From: T1Sed10-7 sp041686695
Lineage (GTDB): Bacteria; Actinomycetota; Nitriliruptoria; Nitriliruptorales; Nitriliruptoraceae
Length of the DNA: 64,000 nt
Assembly (NCBI GenBank): GCA_041686695.1
Contig: JAWLDJ010000001.1
Span: forward strand, 20,481-84,480
Reading direction: 5' to 3'
Below the pieces are notes generated by a model. The model did not search any database. It was not told the DNA's origin and saw nothing but the letters and a program-made list of their open reading frames with translations. Shown piece by piece: positions 51,770 to 60,840 of this stretch (positions are counted from its first letter, which is position 1; every line of letters starts with the position of its first letter). Position numbers and translations under genes: made by a program.

Positions 51770-53395
51770 ATGAGCGAAGGCACCTTCCGGGTCCCGACAC
51801 CGGCGAACGAGCCCGTCCGTGCCTACGCGCCGGGGAGCGCGGAGCGGCAGGCGCTGCAGGCGGCGGTCGACGAGCAGCGGGGCATGCGTCTGGAGGCTCC
51901 GAACGTGATCGACGGTGTGGACGTGCTGACCGGTGACACCTTCGTCCAGCGCGCCCCGCACGATCACGGTCTGGAACTCGCCGAGGTCCACGCAGCCGGC
52001 GCGGGTGAGCTCCAACGGGCGATCGACGCCGCCGTCGCCGCCCAGCACGACTGGGCCGCGATGTCCTTCGCGGACCGGGCGGCGATCTTCCTGCGCGCGG
52101 CGGACCTGTTGGCCGGATCCTGGCGCGACACGATCAACGCGGCGACGATCCTCGGGCAGTCGAAATCGGTCCAGCAGGCGGAGATCGACGCGGCGTGCGA
52201 GCTGATCGACTTCCTGCGCTTCAACGTCAGCTACGCGGAACGGCTGCTCAGCGAACAACCGAACTCGGTGGACGGCGAGTGGAACCGGCTCGACCTGCGC
52301 CCGCTGGAGGGGTTCGTCCTCGCGATCACCCCGTTCAACTTCACGGCGATCGCGGGCAACCTGCCGACCGCACCGGCCATCGTCGGCAACACCGTGGTCT
52401 GGAAGCCGTCGGAGAAGCAGGCGCTGGCCGCCCACCACACGATGCGACTGCTCCAGGCCGCGGGGCTCCCCGACGGGGTGATCAACCTGGTCCACGGCGA
52501 CGGCGCGAGGGCGGCCGAGGTGGCGATGGCCGACCCCAGGTTCGCAGCGCTGCACTTCACGGGCTCGGAGACCGTACTCAGCTCGCTCTGGCAGCGTGTC
52601 GGTGGCAACATCTCGCGCTACCGCAGCTTCCCACGGATCGTCGGGGAGTCCGGGGGCAAGGACTTCGTGCTCGCTCACCCGAGCGCCAGCCTCGATCCGC
52701 TGGTCGTCGCACTGGGTCGCGGCGCCTTCGAGTACCAGGGACAGAAGTGTTCCGCGGCCTCGCGCGCGTACCTGCCTCGCAGCCTGTGGTCGCGGCTGCG
52801 CGATCCGCTGGCCGACGTGGCGCGCACGATGACCATGGGTGATGTCGGCACCGACCTCTCGACGTTCATGGGTGCCGTGATCGGCGAGAGCGCCTTCCGC
52901 ACCCACACCGAGGCCATCGAACGCGCGCGCAACGAGGGCGCCGAGGTGCTGGTGGGCGGCGACCCGGATGGGTCCCACGGCTGGTTCGTGCCGCCGACGG
53001 TCCTGGTGACCGACGATCCTCGATCCCACAGCATGACCACCGAACTGTTCGGGCCGATCCTGACCGTGTTCGTGTACGAGGACGACGACTGGGAGGTCAT
53101 GCTGCCGGAGGTGGACCAGGCCACCCGCTACGCCCTCACCGGGGCGGTCTTCGCCGAGGATCGTGCGGTGCTGACCGACGCCAGCGAGGCGCTGCGCCAC
53201 ACCGCCGGCAACCTCTACATCAACGACAAGCCGACCGGCTCGGTGGTGGGCCGTCAGCCCTTCGGTGGTGCGCGCCGGTCGGGAACCAACGACAAGGCGG
53301 GCTCGATCTTCAACCTGCTGCGGTGGGTCTCGCCCCGGGCGATCAAGGAGACCTGGGACGCACCGGGCGACTGGCGCTATCCCCACCAGGGGTGA
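51770..53395 (+). CDS. pruA: L-glutamate gamma-semialdehyde dehydrogenase (P5C dehydrogenase)
   Basis: Second step of proline breakdown to glutamate. 541 residues, ATG preceded by GGAG. Aldehyde dehydrogenase motifs: ITPFNFTAIAGN, VWKPSEKQALAAH, FTGSETV, the general-base Glu in GESGGKDF, catalytic Cys in GQKCSAASRAY, ELFGPILTVFVY, and a C-terminal FGGARRSGTNDKAGS. Stand-alone, so a separate proline dehydrogenase is needed; none is in the window. Confidence 0.95.
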   Translation: MSEGTFRVPTPANEPVRAYAPGSAERQALQAAVDEQRGMRLEAPNVIDGVDVLTGDTFVQRAPHDHGLELAEVHAAGAGELQRAIDAAVAAQHDWAAMSFADRAAIFLRAADLLAGSWRDTINAATILGQSKSVQQAEIDAACELIDFLRFNVSYAERLLSEQPNSVDGEWNRLDLRPLEGFVLAITPFNFTAIAGNLPTAPAIVGNTVVWKPSEKQALAAHHTMRLLQAAGLPDGVINLVHGDGARAAEVAMADPRFAALHFTGSETVLSSLWQRVGGNISRYRSFPRIVGESGGKDFVLAHPSASLDPLVVALGRGAFEYQGQKCSAASRAYLPRSLWSRLRDPLADVARTMTMGDVGTDLSTFMGAVIGESAFRTHTEAIERARNEGAEVLVGGDPDGSHGWFVPPTVLVTDDPRSHSMTTELFGPILTVFVYEDDDWEVMLPEVDQATRYALTGAVFAEDRAVLTDASEALRHTAGNLYINDKPTGSVVGRQPFGGARRSGTNDKAGSIFNLLRWVSPRAIKETWDAPGDWRYPHQG

Positions 53396-53467
53396 ACGCC
53401 TGCGAGTGGAGGCACGCCTGCGAGACCCCGGGGCCCCGCTGCGGCCACCCCGTCGACCCCTCCGCGT

Positions 53468-54796
53468 TCAGGCCGAGCGACGCTGCGGCAGGGCCGGCAC
53501 CGGCGCGGACGACGGCAGGCCGCCATCGTCGCCGCGGACCTCCTCCTGCTCGGCGACCACATCCGCGTACACCGCCAGCAACCGCTCGACGGTGCGGTCC
53601 CACGACGCCGCCCGGGCGGCCGCCAACCCGGCCCGCTGGGCGGCCGCGGCGTGAGCGGGATCGGTGAGCAGACGCACCGCCGCCGCAGCGTGATCGACGG
53701 GGTCGTGGTTGGGCACCAGCGTCCCGCCGCCACGCACCACCGCCTCGAGGCCCGGCACGTCCGCGCCGACCACCGGTGTGCCACAGGCCTGTGACTCGAG
53801 GGCGACCAGCCCGAAGGTCTCACTGCGCGAGGGGGCCAGCAGGACCGCCGCGGCGCGGTACCGCTCGGCGAGCTCGCTCTGTGCCACCGCATCCTCGAAG
53901 GTCACGGCGTCAGCGATGCCGAGCTGCTGCGCCAGTGCGCGCAGTTCCGCCGGACCGGTACGGCCCTGTCCGGTCCCCGAGGCGCCACCGACCACACGCA
54001 GCCGCGCGCCTGGCACCGTGCGTCGCACCTCCGCCAGGGTGCGCAGCGCGACGTCAGGCCCCTTGAGCGGTTGGAGTCGGCCGACGAAGAGCAGCTCCGG
54101 TGTCGCCTCCGACGCCACCGACCCGGCAGCCGCCAGCGGCCTCGGCGAGAACCGATCCAGGTCGACACCGGCGGGGACGACGGTCAGACGTGCTCCCGAG
54201 AGGCCGTAGGTCGTGTGCAGCAGGCGGGCCTCACCGCAGGTCAGCACCAGCACACGGTCGGCGGAGCGCGCTACCCGCTCCTCCGCGTGGAGTCGCAGCG
54301 CCGGCTCGGGGGTGTCGCCCGGTGCCAACGTCGCGTTCTTGAGGACCCCCAGGGTGTGGAAGGTCTGGACGAGCGGCACCCGCCAGCGAGGAGCGATGCG
54401 CCGGCCGACCCAGCCGGAGAGCCAGTAGTGGGCGTGCAGCACGTCATGGGTCCCGGCCGTCGGGTGCGCCTGGAGCGCCAGGAGGAAGGCACACAGATGG
54501 TTGGTGACCTCCTCCTTGCCGACGGGCTCGGCGGGACCGGCAGCGAGGTGGTGGACGGTCACACCCGGGACGACCCGCACCGAGTCGGGTTGTGTCGGAT
54601 CGGTACGACGGGTGAAGACGTCCACCTCCACGCCCCGAGCGGCCATGCGCGCGGCGACCTCGCGGACGTAGACGTTGAGCCCACCCCCGTCTCCGGTCCC
54701 CGGCTGGTCCAGCGGGGAGGTGTGCACGCTCAGCAGCGCGACCCGACCCACGGGCGGCTCGGCAGGTGGCGGCGATGGCAGGGGATGGTCGGTCAT
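53468..54796 (-). CDS. mshA: D-inositol-3-phosphate glycosyltransferase
   Basis: First step of mycothiol synthesis. 442 residues, GT-B fold of family GT4. The N-terminal loop VALLSVHTSPLDQPGTGDGG and LNVYVREVAARM is characteristic of MshA; then HAHYWLSGWVG, PLVQTFHTLG, VVPAGVDLDRF, LFVGRLQPLKG and the E-x7-E nucleotide-sugar site PSRSETFGLVALESQACG. The ATG overlaps the previous stop by 4 nt. Marks the organism as a mycothiol producer. Confidence 0.92.
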   Translation of the reverse strand: MTDHPLPSPPPAEPPVGRVALLSVHTSPLDQPGTGDGGGLNVYVREVAARMAARGVEVDVFTRRTDPTQPDSVRVVPGVTVHHLAAGPAEPVGKEEVTNHLCAFLLALQAHPTAGTHDVLHAHYWLSGWVGRRIAPRWRVPLVQTFHTLGVLKNATLAPGDTPEPALRLHAEERVARSADRVLVLTCGEARLLHTTYGLSGARLTVVPAGVDLDRFSPRPLAAAGSVASEATPELLFVGRLQPLKGPDVALRTLAEVRRTVPGARLRVVGGASGTGQGRTGPAELRALAQQLGIADAVTFEDAVAQSELAERYRAAAVLLAPSRSETFGLVALESQACGTPVVGADVPGLEAVVRGGGTLVPNHDPVDHAAAAVRLLTDPAHAAAAQRAGLAAARAASWDRTVERLLAVYADVVAEQEEVRGDDGGLPSSAPVPALPQRRSA

Positions 54797-55812
54797 GGGC
54801 GCCGCACCACCAGTCGCTCCAGCACCCGGTCGCTGGCGCCATAGCGGTACTTGTAGGGCTCGTCGCCGCGCAGGAGATCGAAGATGCGGTAGCCCTGGTC
54901 CGCGGCCTCTCCCATCACCAGGTGCACCATCACCACACCGGGCGCGAAGCTCGCCAGCGTCGGATCGAAGGCCGAGTTGTACAGCCCCCAGGTTCCGCGG
55001 TGGACGAGCGAGACGGTCGTGGCCGCCGGGAGCTGGCCGACGTGCAGTTCGTGCAGGCGGAACGTGCCGTCCTCGACGAACTCCTCCGCGAGGGCGCGGA
55101 ACCAACGGTGCATGTCCTCACGCTGGAAGAACCCGGCCTTCTCGGGGAAGCTCTCGGCGGCCTGGTCCAGGAAGGCGTCGATGCGCCCGACCACCTCGTC
55201 CGCCGGCACCGCGACGAGCTCGAGCTCGCCGGCATCACGCGCCAGCTTGCGGGTCTTGCGCGTCAACTCCTGCCGCAGACGACCGGGCAGGTTGGCCAGC
55301 ACCTGGGCGTGATCGCCGTCGAGGGTGACCCTGGGGCACACGTCCTCACGGTCGTCCTCGATCACCGTGAGCCCCGTGGCGGTCAGTGCTCGCCGGAAGG
55401 CCTCCGGCCAGCCGCTGTCGGTGGGCAGGCCACCCGCCACGAACTCGTCCCAATCGACATCACCGGCCAGATGCTCCGCGTAGGCCGTCGCGACGTCGAA
55501 ACGGTCCTCGGGCCGGCTGACCGGGCCGAGGTAGTCGCTCACCTCGGTCCCGCCCTGGAAACGGCGGATCTCCTCCGGTCCCCCGGCGCTGCCCTGGCGG
55601 TCGTTGGCGTCGGGGATCACCCCGATCAGGCGACCGTCGCTGTGGACGGTGTGGACCCGGATCGCCGTCGTGCCGCCGAAGGTGCGGTGCCAGACGTCGA
55701 GGTAGCGGGGCGTGTGGAACACGGTCGCGTCGGGATCCTCGTCGAGCAACAGCTCCCACGCGGAGCGTTGACCTCCGGCCTGCAGGTCGTGATGGGTGCG
55801 CAGCTCGATCAC
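54793..55812 (-). CDS. GNAT-family acetyltransferase, BcsL/FemAB-like
   Basis: 339 residues from a GTG with GAGGA upstream; a longer frame is Arg/Pro-rich and rejected. Two-lobed acyltransferase of the CelD/BcsL type: ATVFHTPRYLDVWHRTFGG at the start and the C-terminal core GTWGLYNSAFDPTLASFAPGVVMVHLVM followed by RIFDLLRGDEPYKYRYG. Substrate unknown. Co-translated with mshA; a link to mycothiol is possible but not shown. Confidence 0.82.
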   Translation of the reverse strand: MIELRTHHDLQAGGQRSAWELLLDEDPDATVFHTPRYLDVWHRTFGGTTAIRVHTVHSDGRLIGVIPDANDRQGSAGGPEEIRRFQGGTEVSDYLGPVSRPEDRFDVATAYAEHLAGDVDWDEFVAGGLPTDSGWPEAFRRALTATGLTVIEDDREDVCPRVTLDGDHAQVLANLPGRLRQELTRKTRKLARDAGELELVAVPADEVVGRIDAFLDQAAESFPEKAGFFQREDMHRWFRALAEEFVEDGTFRLHELHVGQLPAATTVSLVHRGTWGLYNSAFDPTLASFAPGVVMVHLVMGEAADQGYRIFDLLRGDEPYKYRYGASDRVLERLVVRRP

Positions 55813-56047
55813 GGTGGATCCTCGGGACGTGCACGGCGGGAGCGGCGGTCGGAGGGTCGTCCTCGGTCCGCGACGACGACGTCGGGTCCGGTCGAGTGGG
55901 AGACAGGGACGACGTGGGGGACCCTCTGGCTTCGCAGCACCCCCACACCTGCGGATGGTAGTACGCGCAACGGTTCGACGGTGCCGTCGTCCCGTCGGCG
56001 GCCGCGGGCTCGCCGCCGCGCGCCGGCTGCGGGGGGCGACGGTGCCG

Positions 56048-56698
56048 TCAGGCCTCGTCGGCCGTCTGCGGGGGACCGGCGGCTCGGATGGCCTCATCGT
56101 CCACGTCCCCTGGCGTCAGCGCATCGAGGAGCTGCCGACGACGGCTCGGGCGGGGCTCCTGCAGTTCCGAGAGCCGACGGAAGGACCGGTACATCTCGAG
56201 CAGGGCCTGCCGTTGGGGGCCCGTGAGGTGCGGATCGGCGGCGACAGCTACCTCGACGTCGACCACGATCTCGCGTTCGTCGAGGATGCCAGCCTTGACG
56301 TAGAGGGTCTCCGAGGAGATCTCGAGCGCCTTCGCGATGGCTTGCAGGATCTCGGCCGAGGGCTTCCGTAGGCCGCGCTCGATCTGTGAGAGGTAGGGGT
56401 TGCTCACACCGGCGATCTTCGCCAACTTGCGCAGCGAGAGCGCCGCTGACTCGCGCTGGTGGCGGATGTAGCTGCCGAGCTCGTCGAGCGGTGAGGCGTG
56501 GTCCTCCGGCGGTCGCGTCGCGGCGGCACCCTCGGCGCTCGAGCCCGCCGGTGCGGTGCCATCGTGCGCGGTGTCCGTCTCGGGACCTGCCGCGCTCGGC
56601 TCGGAGACCGGCGCTGAGGGCTGCGCAGGCGAGGCGCCGGGATCGGCACCCGACCCCACGGTGGGGGGTTCCTGCCGCCCGCGCCCCACGTCGCTCAC
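56048..56698 (-). CDS. XRE-family regulator
   Basis: 216 residues from a GTG with GAGGAG upstream. An N-terminal disordered stretch of about 75 residues, then a helix-turn-helix domain (ELGSYIRHQRESAALSLRKL to YLSQIERGLRKPSAEILQAIAKAL), then a C-terminal region (LTGPQRQALLEMYRSFRRL). Resembles mycobacterial Rv0474-type regulators. The 235 nt between its stop and the acyltransferase start contain nothing identifiable. Confidence 0.85.
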   Translation of the reverse strand: MSDVGRGRQEPPTVGSGADPGASPAQPSAPVSEPSAAGPETDTAHDGTAPAGSSAEGAAATRPPEDHASPLDELGSYIRHQRESAALSLRKLAKIAGVSNPYLSQIERGLRKPSAEILQAIAKALEISSETLYVKAGILDEREIVVDVEVAVAADPHLTGPQRQALLEMYRSFRRLSELQEPRPSRRRQLLDALTPGDVDDEAIRAAGPPQTADEA

Positions 56699-56754
56699 CG
56701 TCGACTCCTCGGTCGCCTCGCCGATCCCCACCTCACCGACCACCGCACGGGACC

Positions 56755-57822
56755 CTACCGGCTCCCCGGTGCGACCCCGGCGTCGAGGAGCGCCTGGCTG
56801 AGCCTCGCCACCTCGTCGGTCGTGCGGAGCGCCCCCGCCGGTCGCCCACCGCCGAGCGGGGGTGGAGGAGACCAGGTCGCTGCGGGGACCACGCCGACCG
56901 AGGCCAGGACTGCGATGGTCACGGCAGCGACGCCACGAACGGCACCGTCCACCGCTTTGACCGCCAGCCCCCAGGGACGGCCGTCGGTATCGAGCCAGCC
57001 GACGCCGTACACCCCTTCGGCTCCGACCTTGGCGAGCACCCGGGCCGACAGCAGCGCCGACTCCAGACGTCCCTGCCCACCCACCAGGTCGGGATGGGCA
57101 CGACCGGCGTCGCGAACCCGTGAGAAGCGCGGCTCGATCGCCAGCTTCGCGAAGCCGCTCGCGAGGTGCGCGAGGGGAACCGCGACCGCGGGCGCCCCGC
57201 ACCCGTCGATCCCGACCGCCAGCGGCGGGCCGAACACCTGTTCGAGCGTCGCCAGCACGCGCCGCTGCAGGGCCTGCTCCGGATCGAGCAGCGCTGCACC
57301 GGACAGGCCGAGCCGTGCACCGGCGAGCGCGAAGAGCGCGTGCTTGCCGGAGCAGTTGTGCTGCAGACGGCTCGGCGGTGCGCCGGGGCTCGCCTCGGCC
57401 GTCGCCGGGGGGCAGGTCAGCGCGCTCGGTGCCGTCCCGGAACGCCGCAGGAGCCCCCTGACGGCAGCCAGGTGGACGGGCTCACCACGATGCGAGGCCC
57501 AGGCAACGGCGAGCTCCGCGGCTCCCAGGCCGGGAGCGGGACCACCTGAGGCGTCGAGCACCTCGAGACAGGCGGTCGCCTGAACGGGCTTGGCCGTCGA
57601 ACGCACGAAGGTCGGGTGCAGGGCGTCACCGCAGCTGGCGACCACCTCGCCGTCGGGACCGCTGACCACCAGGTGAGCGGTGTGCGCAGACTCGACGTGT
57701 TCGACCCCGGTCCGCACATCCCGCCGTGTCACCTCGGCGATGAGCTCAGCGTGCGGGCGCTGATCTGCCGGCCCCCAGGCCGCCCGAGGGGTGCGCCCGG
57801 GCGCGTTGCGACCCGCGGTCAC
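56755..57822 (-). CDS. Asparaginase II-family protein
   Basis: 355 residues with the family features ESAHTAHLVV, HPTFVRSTAKPVQA (nucleophile region), AWASHRGEPVHL, LQHNCSGKHALFALA and VGIDGCGAPAVAVPLAHLA. Predicted L-asparaginase of the rhizobial/thermolabile type; specificity not testable here. Putative GTG start. 56 nt upstream of the XRE gene on the same strand, possibly one transcript. Confidence 0.88.
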   Translation of the reverse strand: MTAGRNAPGRTPRAAWGPADQRPHAELIAEVTRRDVRTGVEHVESAHTAHLVVSGPDGEVVASCGDALHPTFVRSTAKPVQATACLEVLDASGGPAPGLGAAELAVAWASHRGEPVHLAAVRGLLRRSGTAPSALTCPPATAEASPGAPPSRLQHNCSGKHALFALAGARLGLSGAALLDPEQALQRRVLATLEQVFGPPLAVGIDGCGAPAVAVPLAHLASGFAKLAIEPRFSRVRDAGRAHPDLVGGQGRLESALLSARVLAKVGAEGVYGVGWLDTDGRPWGLAVKAVDGAVRGVAAVTIAVLASVGVVPAATWSPPPPLGGGRPAGALRTTDEVARLSQALLDAGVAPGSR

Positions 57823-57904
57823 GCGCGGCCTCTAGCGGCTGCGGCCTGCACGGTCGACACCGACGAGTCCGGGCGAACCGACTCCCGGCGACACCCCGTG
57901 CGGC

Positions 57905-58477
57905 TCACTCCAGCAGGTCGCGGACGTCAGCCCGTCCGTCCTTGTAGCGAGCGACCAGCTCGGCCCGGACGGCATCGATGCGCGCGAAGAGCGCTCGCCG
58001 TCGCGCCGACAGCTCACGCTCGACCGCCGTGAGCGCCTGTGTGACCCGCTCGAGGTCCTCCAGATCATCCCCGTCGAGCGACGGCAGGTCGTCCTCAGCG
58101 ATCACGGCGTCGATCAGGTCGCTGTAGCGGTCCGCATCCGCCGGGACCCGCACACGGGTCGCGCGGGCCTGCGCAGGGTCGGCGACGTGCCCTTCGTCGG
58201 CAAGCAGCGAGGGCAGTGCGGCCAGCAGGCGACCCGCCTGCGGCTCATCACGCTCGTCGAGCCTGGCCCGCAGGATGTCGAGTCGCCCCTGGAGGAGCCG
58301 GCGGGCGTAGGAGATGCCCTCCTCGGCGGCCTCGCAGGCGGACCGGGCACGCCGCAGCTCCGTGGTGTCGAGGGAGTCCAGGTGCTCCAGCACGTCCTCG
58401 GCCAACAACGCCTCGGGTGCGGGCAGCCGCGTCAAGGCGTCGCTGACCTGGTTGTGTCCGGCTCCGGGACCGCTCAC
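57905..58477 (-). CDS. rsiG: RsiG-like c-di-GMP-binding anti-sigma factor
   Basis: 190 residues from a GTG with GGGAGG upstream. Two long helices form a predicted antiparallel coiled coil. The RsiG c-di-GMP signature E-x3-S-x2-R-x3-Q-x3-D is exact at Glu52, Ser56, Arg59, Gln63 and Asp67. The second helix keeps Glu153, Ser157, Arg160 and Asp168 but has Phe164 in place of Gln. In Streptomyces RsiG binds c-di-GMP through both helices and holds the sigma factor WhiG; no whiG is in the window. The second half ends ELVARYKDGRADVRDLL. Divergent from the DUF4388 gene. Confidence 0.82.
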   Translation of the reverse strand: MSGPGAGHNQVSDALTRLPAPEALLAEDVLEHLDSLDTTELRRARSACEAAEEGISYARRLLQGRLDILRARLDERDEPQAGRLLAALPSLLADEGHVADPAQARATRVRVPADADRYSDLIDAVIAEDDLPSLDGDDLEDLERVTQALTAVERELSARRRALFARIDAVRAELVARYKDGRADVRDLLE

Positions 58478-58682
58478 GGACGACCTCCCGCTCCTGCGAC
58501 CTCGGTGGCGTACGTCGGCCGACGGCCACGTTACCGGCCCCCGCATCGGGAAGCACCACGATGGGGCCCACCGCCATCGTCGAACCCGCGATGCGCCGCG
58601 CTCGCCATCCGCCCCGACCAGCCTCGACGGATCGTCAGCCGCCGCGGTCGCTGCACCTCGCGAGCCCACGGGGGGTCCCGAG

Positions 58683-58688
58683 TACGCT
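58683..58688 (+). promoter_or_regulatory. Candidate -10 box for a leaderless transcript
   Basis: TACGCT ends 7 nt before the ATG at 58696 and no ribosome site is present, the pattern of a leaderless mRNA. It lies in the 218-nt divergent region shared with the RsiG-like gene. Confidence 0.45.
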
Positions 58689-58695
58689 GCCGCCC

Positions 58696-60051
58696 ATGCG
58701 CGGTGAGATCTCGGAGACCACGGTGCCAGCGATCTGTCGATCGCTGGCATCCCAGAGCGCCACCGGCCGACTGGTGCTCGTCGGGCCCGAGGGCACCGGC
58801 ACGATCACCTTCCGGTCGGGGGCGATCACCGACGCATCGTCACCGCTGCCGCGTGCCCGGCTGAAGGAACGGCTGACGGGCGGCGGTCATCTGGACGAGT
58901 TGACGGTGGCCAGGGTCGTCCACGAACTGCGGGACGGGGCCCCCGAGGGCAGCGCCGGAACGTCACCCGACGACGCCAGCCTCGCCCGTGGCCTGCTCGA
59001 ACGTGCCTTGGCGGACCACGAGCTCGTGGAACGGATGCTCATCGCTCCGGTGATCGATGCCCTGGTCATGCTCTTCGCACGCCGAGCGGGTGAGTACCGC
59101 TTCGAAGCGGTGGCTCCCACCGAGCACGGTGCGGAGGCCAGCGGTGTCCACATCGAGGTGGAGCCGGCGCTCGTCGAGGTGACGCGACGGTCCGAGCAGG
59201 TGGCGGACCTGCCCGCTGTGGCGCGCTCCCCGGACACCATCCCGCTGCTGTTGCTCGATCTCCCAGCGACACCGTTGGATCTCGTTCCGGACACGCTGAC
59301 GGTCCTGACCGGCATCGATGATCACCGCACGCTCGGCGAGATCGCGCACCGCATCGGCTACGGCATGTTCGACGTCAGCCACGCGATCACGGGGCTGTAC
59401 GAGCGGGGCGTGGTCGCGTTGACCCGACCACAGGCAGGCTTCGCGACCCAGGGGACGCAGGCTGCCGGTCCGGTGCAGGTCGGCGTGAGCCGCGCGACCG
59501 ACGCGCGGCAGGTGGGACCATCCACCCCACCGACCACGGATCACGGTCGAGCGCGTACGAGAACGGCCGACCCGGACGGGACCACCGCCGACCCGGACGG
59601 GACCACCGCCGACCCGGACGGAACGGCCGACGCCCTGGACGGGACCACCCCCAGCCCATCCGGCCGGGACGACCGCGCGGCAGGCTCGACGCCGAGCAGC
59701 ACAGCGGCGCAGCCACCAGGGCAGCCGGACCTCCCCCTCGCCACCAACGCAGCGGTGCCGCGCCGATCCGATGCCGCCGGCGACACCGACGTCTCCGAGT
59801 TCCTGCGCGAGCTCAGCTCACTGGCCAACCGCGACGACACACGCGGCACGACAACGAACCCCTCCGCCGCGCCCGCGGATCCACGGCGCGGCCGGCACGA
59901 TCCAACGGCCGCAGAAACCGGTGACGGGCCGCCATCTCGGGCTGAGACCGACGACGAGGTGGAAGACCCGGACGGCCAGCGACATCGGGGATCGACACCG
60001 ACGTCCGACGATGGCCGCCGCCGGCGACGTGGGTTCTTCGGCCGGGGCTAG
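58696..60051 (+). CDS. DUF4388 (PATAN-like) domain protein with disordered C-terminus
   Basis: 451 residues. The first 90 residues fit the DUF4388/PATAN pattern (AICRSLASQSATGRLVLVGPEGTGTITFRSGAITDA), known from signalling proteins; a second helical region (190-265, LTVLTGIDDHRTLGEIAHRIGYGMFDVSHAITGLYERGVV) resembles a winged-helix. The C-terminal 180 residues are disordered with a seven-residue repeat and an Arg-rich end RRRRRGFFGRG. Probably leaderless. Divergent from the RsiG-like gene, so a joint signalling role is possible. A partner is unknown. Confidence 0.75.
   Translation: MRGEISETTVPAICRSLASQSATGRLVLVGPEGTGTITFRSGAITDASSPLPRARLKERLTGGGHLDELTVARVVHELRDGAPEGSAGTSPDDASLARGLLERALADHELVERMLIAPVIDALVMLFARRAGEYRFEAVAPTEHGAEASGVHIEVEPALVEVTRRSEQVADLPAVARSPDTIPLLLLDLPATPLDLVPDTLTVLTGIDDHRTLGEIAHRIGYGMFDVSHAITGLYERGVVALTRPQAGFATQGTQAAGPVQVGVSRATDARQVGPSTPPTTDHGRARTRTADPDGTTADPDGTTADPDGTADALDGTTPSPSGRDDRAAGSTPSSTAAQPPGQPDLPLATNAAVPRRSDAAGDTDVSEFLRELSSLANRDDTRGTTTNPSAAPADPRRGRHDPTAAETGDGPPSRAETDDEVEDPDGQRHRGSTPTSDDGRRRRRGFFGRG
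59566..59622 (+). repeat. 21-bp tandem repeat in the DUF4388 gene
   Basis: About 2.7 copies of GCCGACCCGGACGGGACCACC, encoding ADPDGTT. In frame, so copy changes only lengthen the disordered tail. Confidence 0.85.
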
Positions 60052-60072
60052 ATTCTCTAGCGGCACGCCTGC

Positions 60073-60174
60073 TCGACCACCGTGCGCGAACTGGCGGTGC
60101 GCCTGGTCGACCACCCTGCGCGAACTGGCGGTGCGCCTGGTCGACCACCGTGCGCGAACTGGCGGTGCGCCTGT
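60073..60174. repeat. 34-bp tandem repeat, three copies, between convergent genes
   Basis: Unit starting TCGACCACCGTGCGCGAACT, 34 bp long; copy 2 differs at one base and copy 3 at its last two. Neighbouring units create the 10-bp palindrome TGGTCGACCA. Lies between the stops of the DUF4388 gene and ppa, so it may serve as a bidirectional terminator. Confidence 0.92.
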
Positions 60175-60242
60175 CCGAGCCTGGCTGGCGAGCGGGCGGC
60201 GCGTCCGCTCCCCCGCGCGCCGTCGCCACGGAACGCTGCGGG

Positions 60243-60755
60243 TCACTGTGGGTACGGCACGGTCTCCTCCGGTCCCGGGTACCGCTCGCGCGCCTCGTCG
60301 ATGATCGCCAACGCACGCTCCCGGTTCTCCCACCCCTTCACCTCCACCAGTTTCTGCTCCAGGTCCTTGTAGATCCCGAAGAAGTGCGCGATCTCGTCGA
60401 GCAGGTGGGTGGGCACGTCGTTCAGGAACCTCAGGCTGGCCCAGCGCGGATCGTGGTCGGCCACGGTCAGGATCTTCTCGTCGGGGCCCTTGTCATCGCT
60501 CATGTCGAGCATGCCAAGAACGCGCGCGTTGACCGTGCATCCCGGGAAGGAAGGCTCGCCCAGGATGACGATCGCATCGAGGTGGTCGCCATCCAGCGCG
60601 AGGGTGTTCGGGATGAAGCCGTAGTCGCCTGGGTAGCGCACCGCGGTGAACAGCATCCGGTCGAGGACGAAAGCCTGCCGTCGGAAGTCCCACTCGTACT
60701 TGTTGCGGGATCCCATCGGTACCTCGATGAAGACCTCGATGGTCTCGTCAGTCAT
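60243..60755 (-). CDS. ppa: Inorganic pyrophosphatase
   Basis: Family I soluble pyrophosphatase, hydrolysing PPi from biosynthesis. 170 residues with NKYEWD, YPGDYGFIPNTLA, DGDHLDAIVILGEP (metal Asp residues) and KGPDEKILTVADHDPRW. Convergent with the DUF4388 gene. Its upstream region carries the 34-bp repeat array and the sequence gap. Confidence 0.96.
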   Translation of the reverse strand: MTDETIEVFIEVPMGSRNKYEWDFRRQAFVLDRMLFTAVRYPGDYGFIPNTLALDGDHLDAIVILGEPSFPGCTVNARVLGMLDMSDDKGPDEKILTVADHDPRWASLRFLNDVPTHLLDEIAHFFGIYKDLEQKLVEVKGWENRERALAIIDEARERYPGPEETVPYPQ

Positions 60756-60840
60756 CCGCCATGCTCCTGGCCGCCGCTTCGACGCGTGACCCTACTGTGG
60801 CACCACCGACCAGCAGCGCATCGGCCAGCCAAGCTGGCGT

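Noticed and set aside
59540..60051. Arg-rich C-termini shared by several proteins here (RRRRR, RRRDRR, RARRRR) as a common targeting signal
   Set aside because: The ends differ in sequence and such runs are frequent in very GC-rich genomes.
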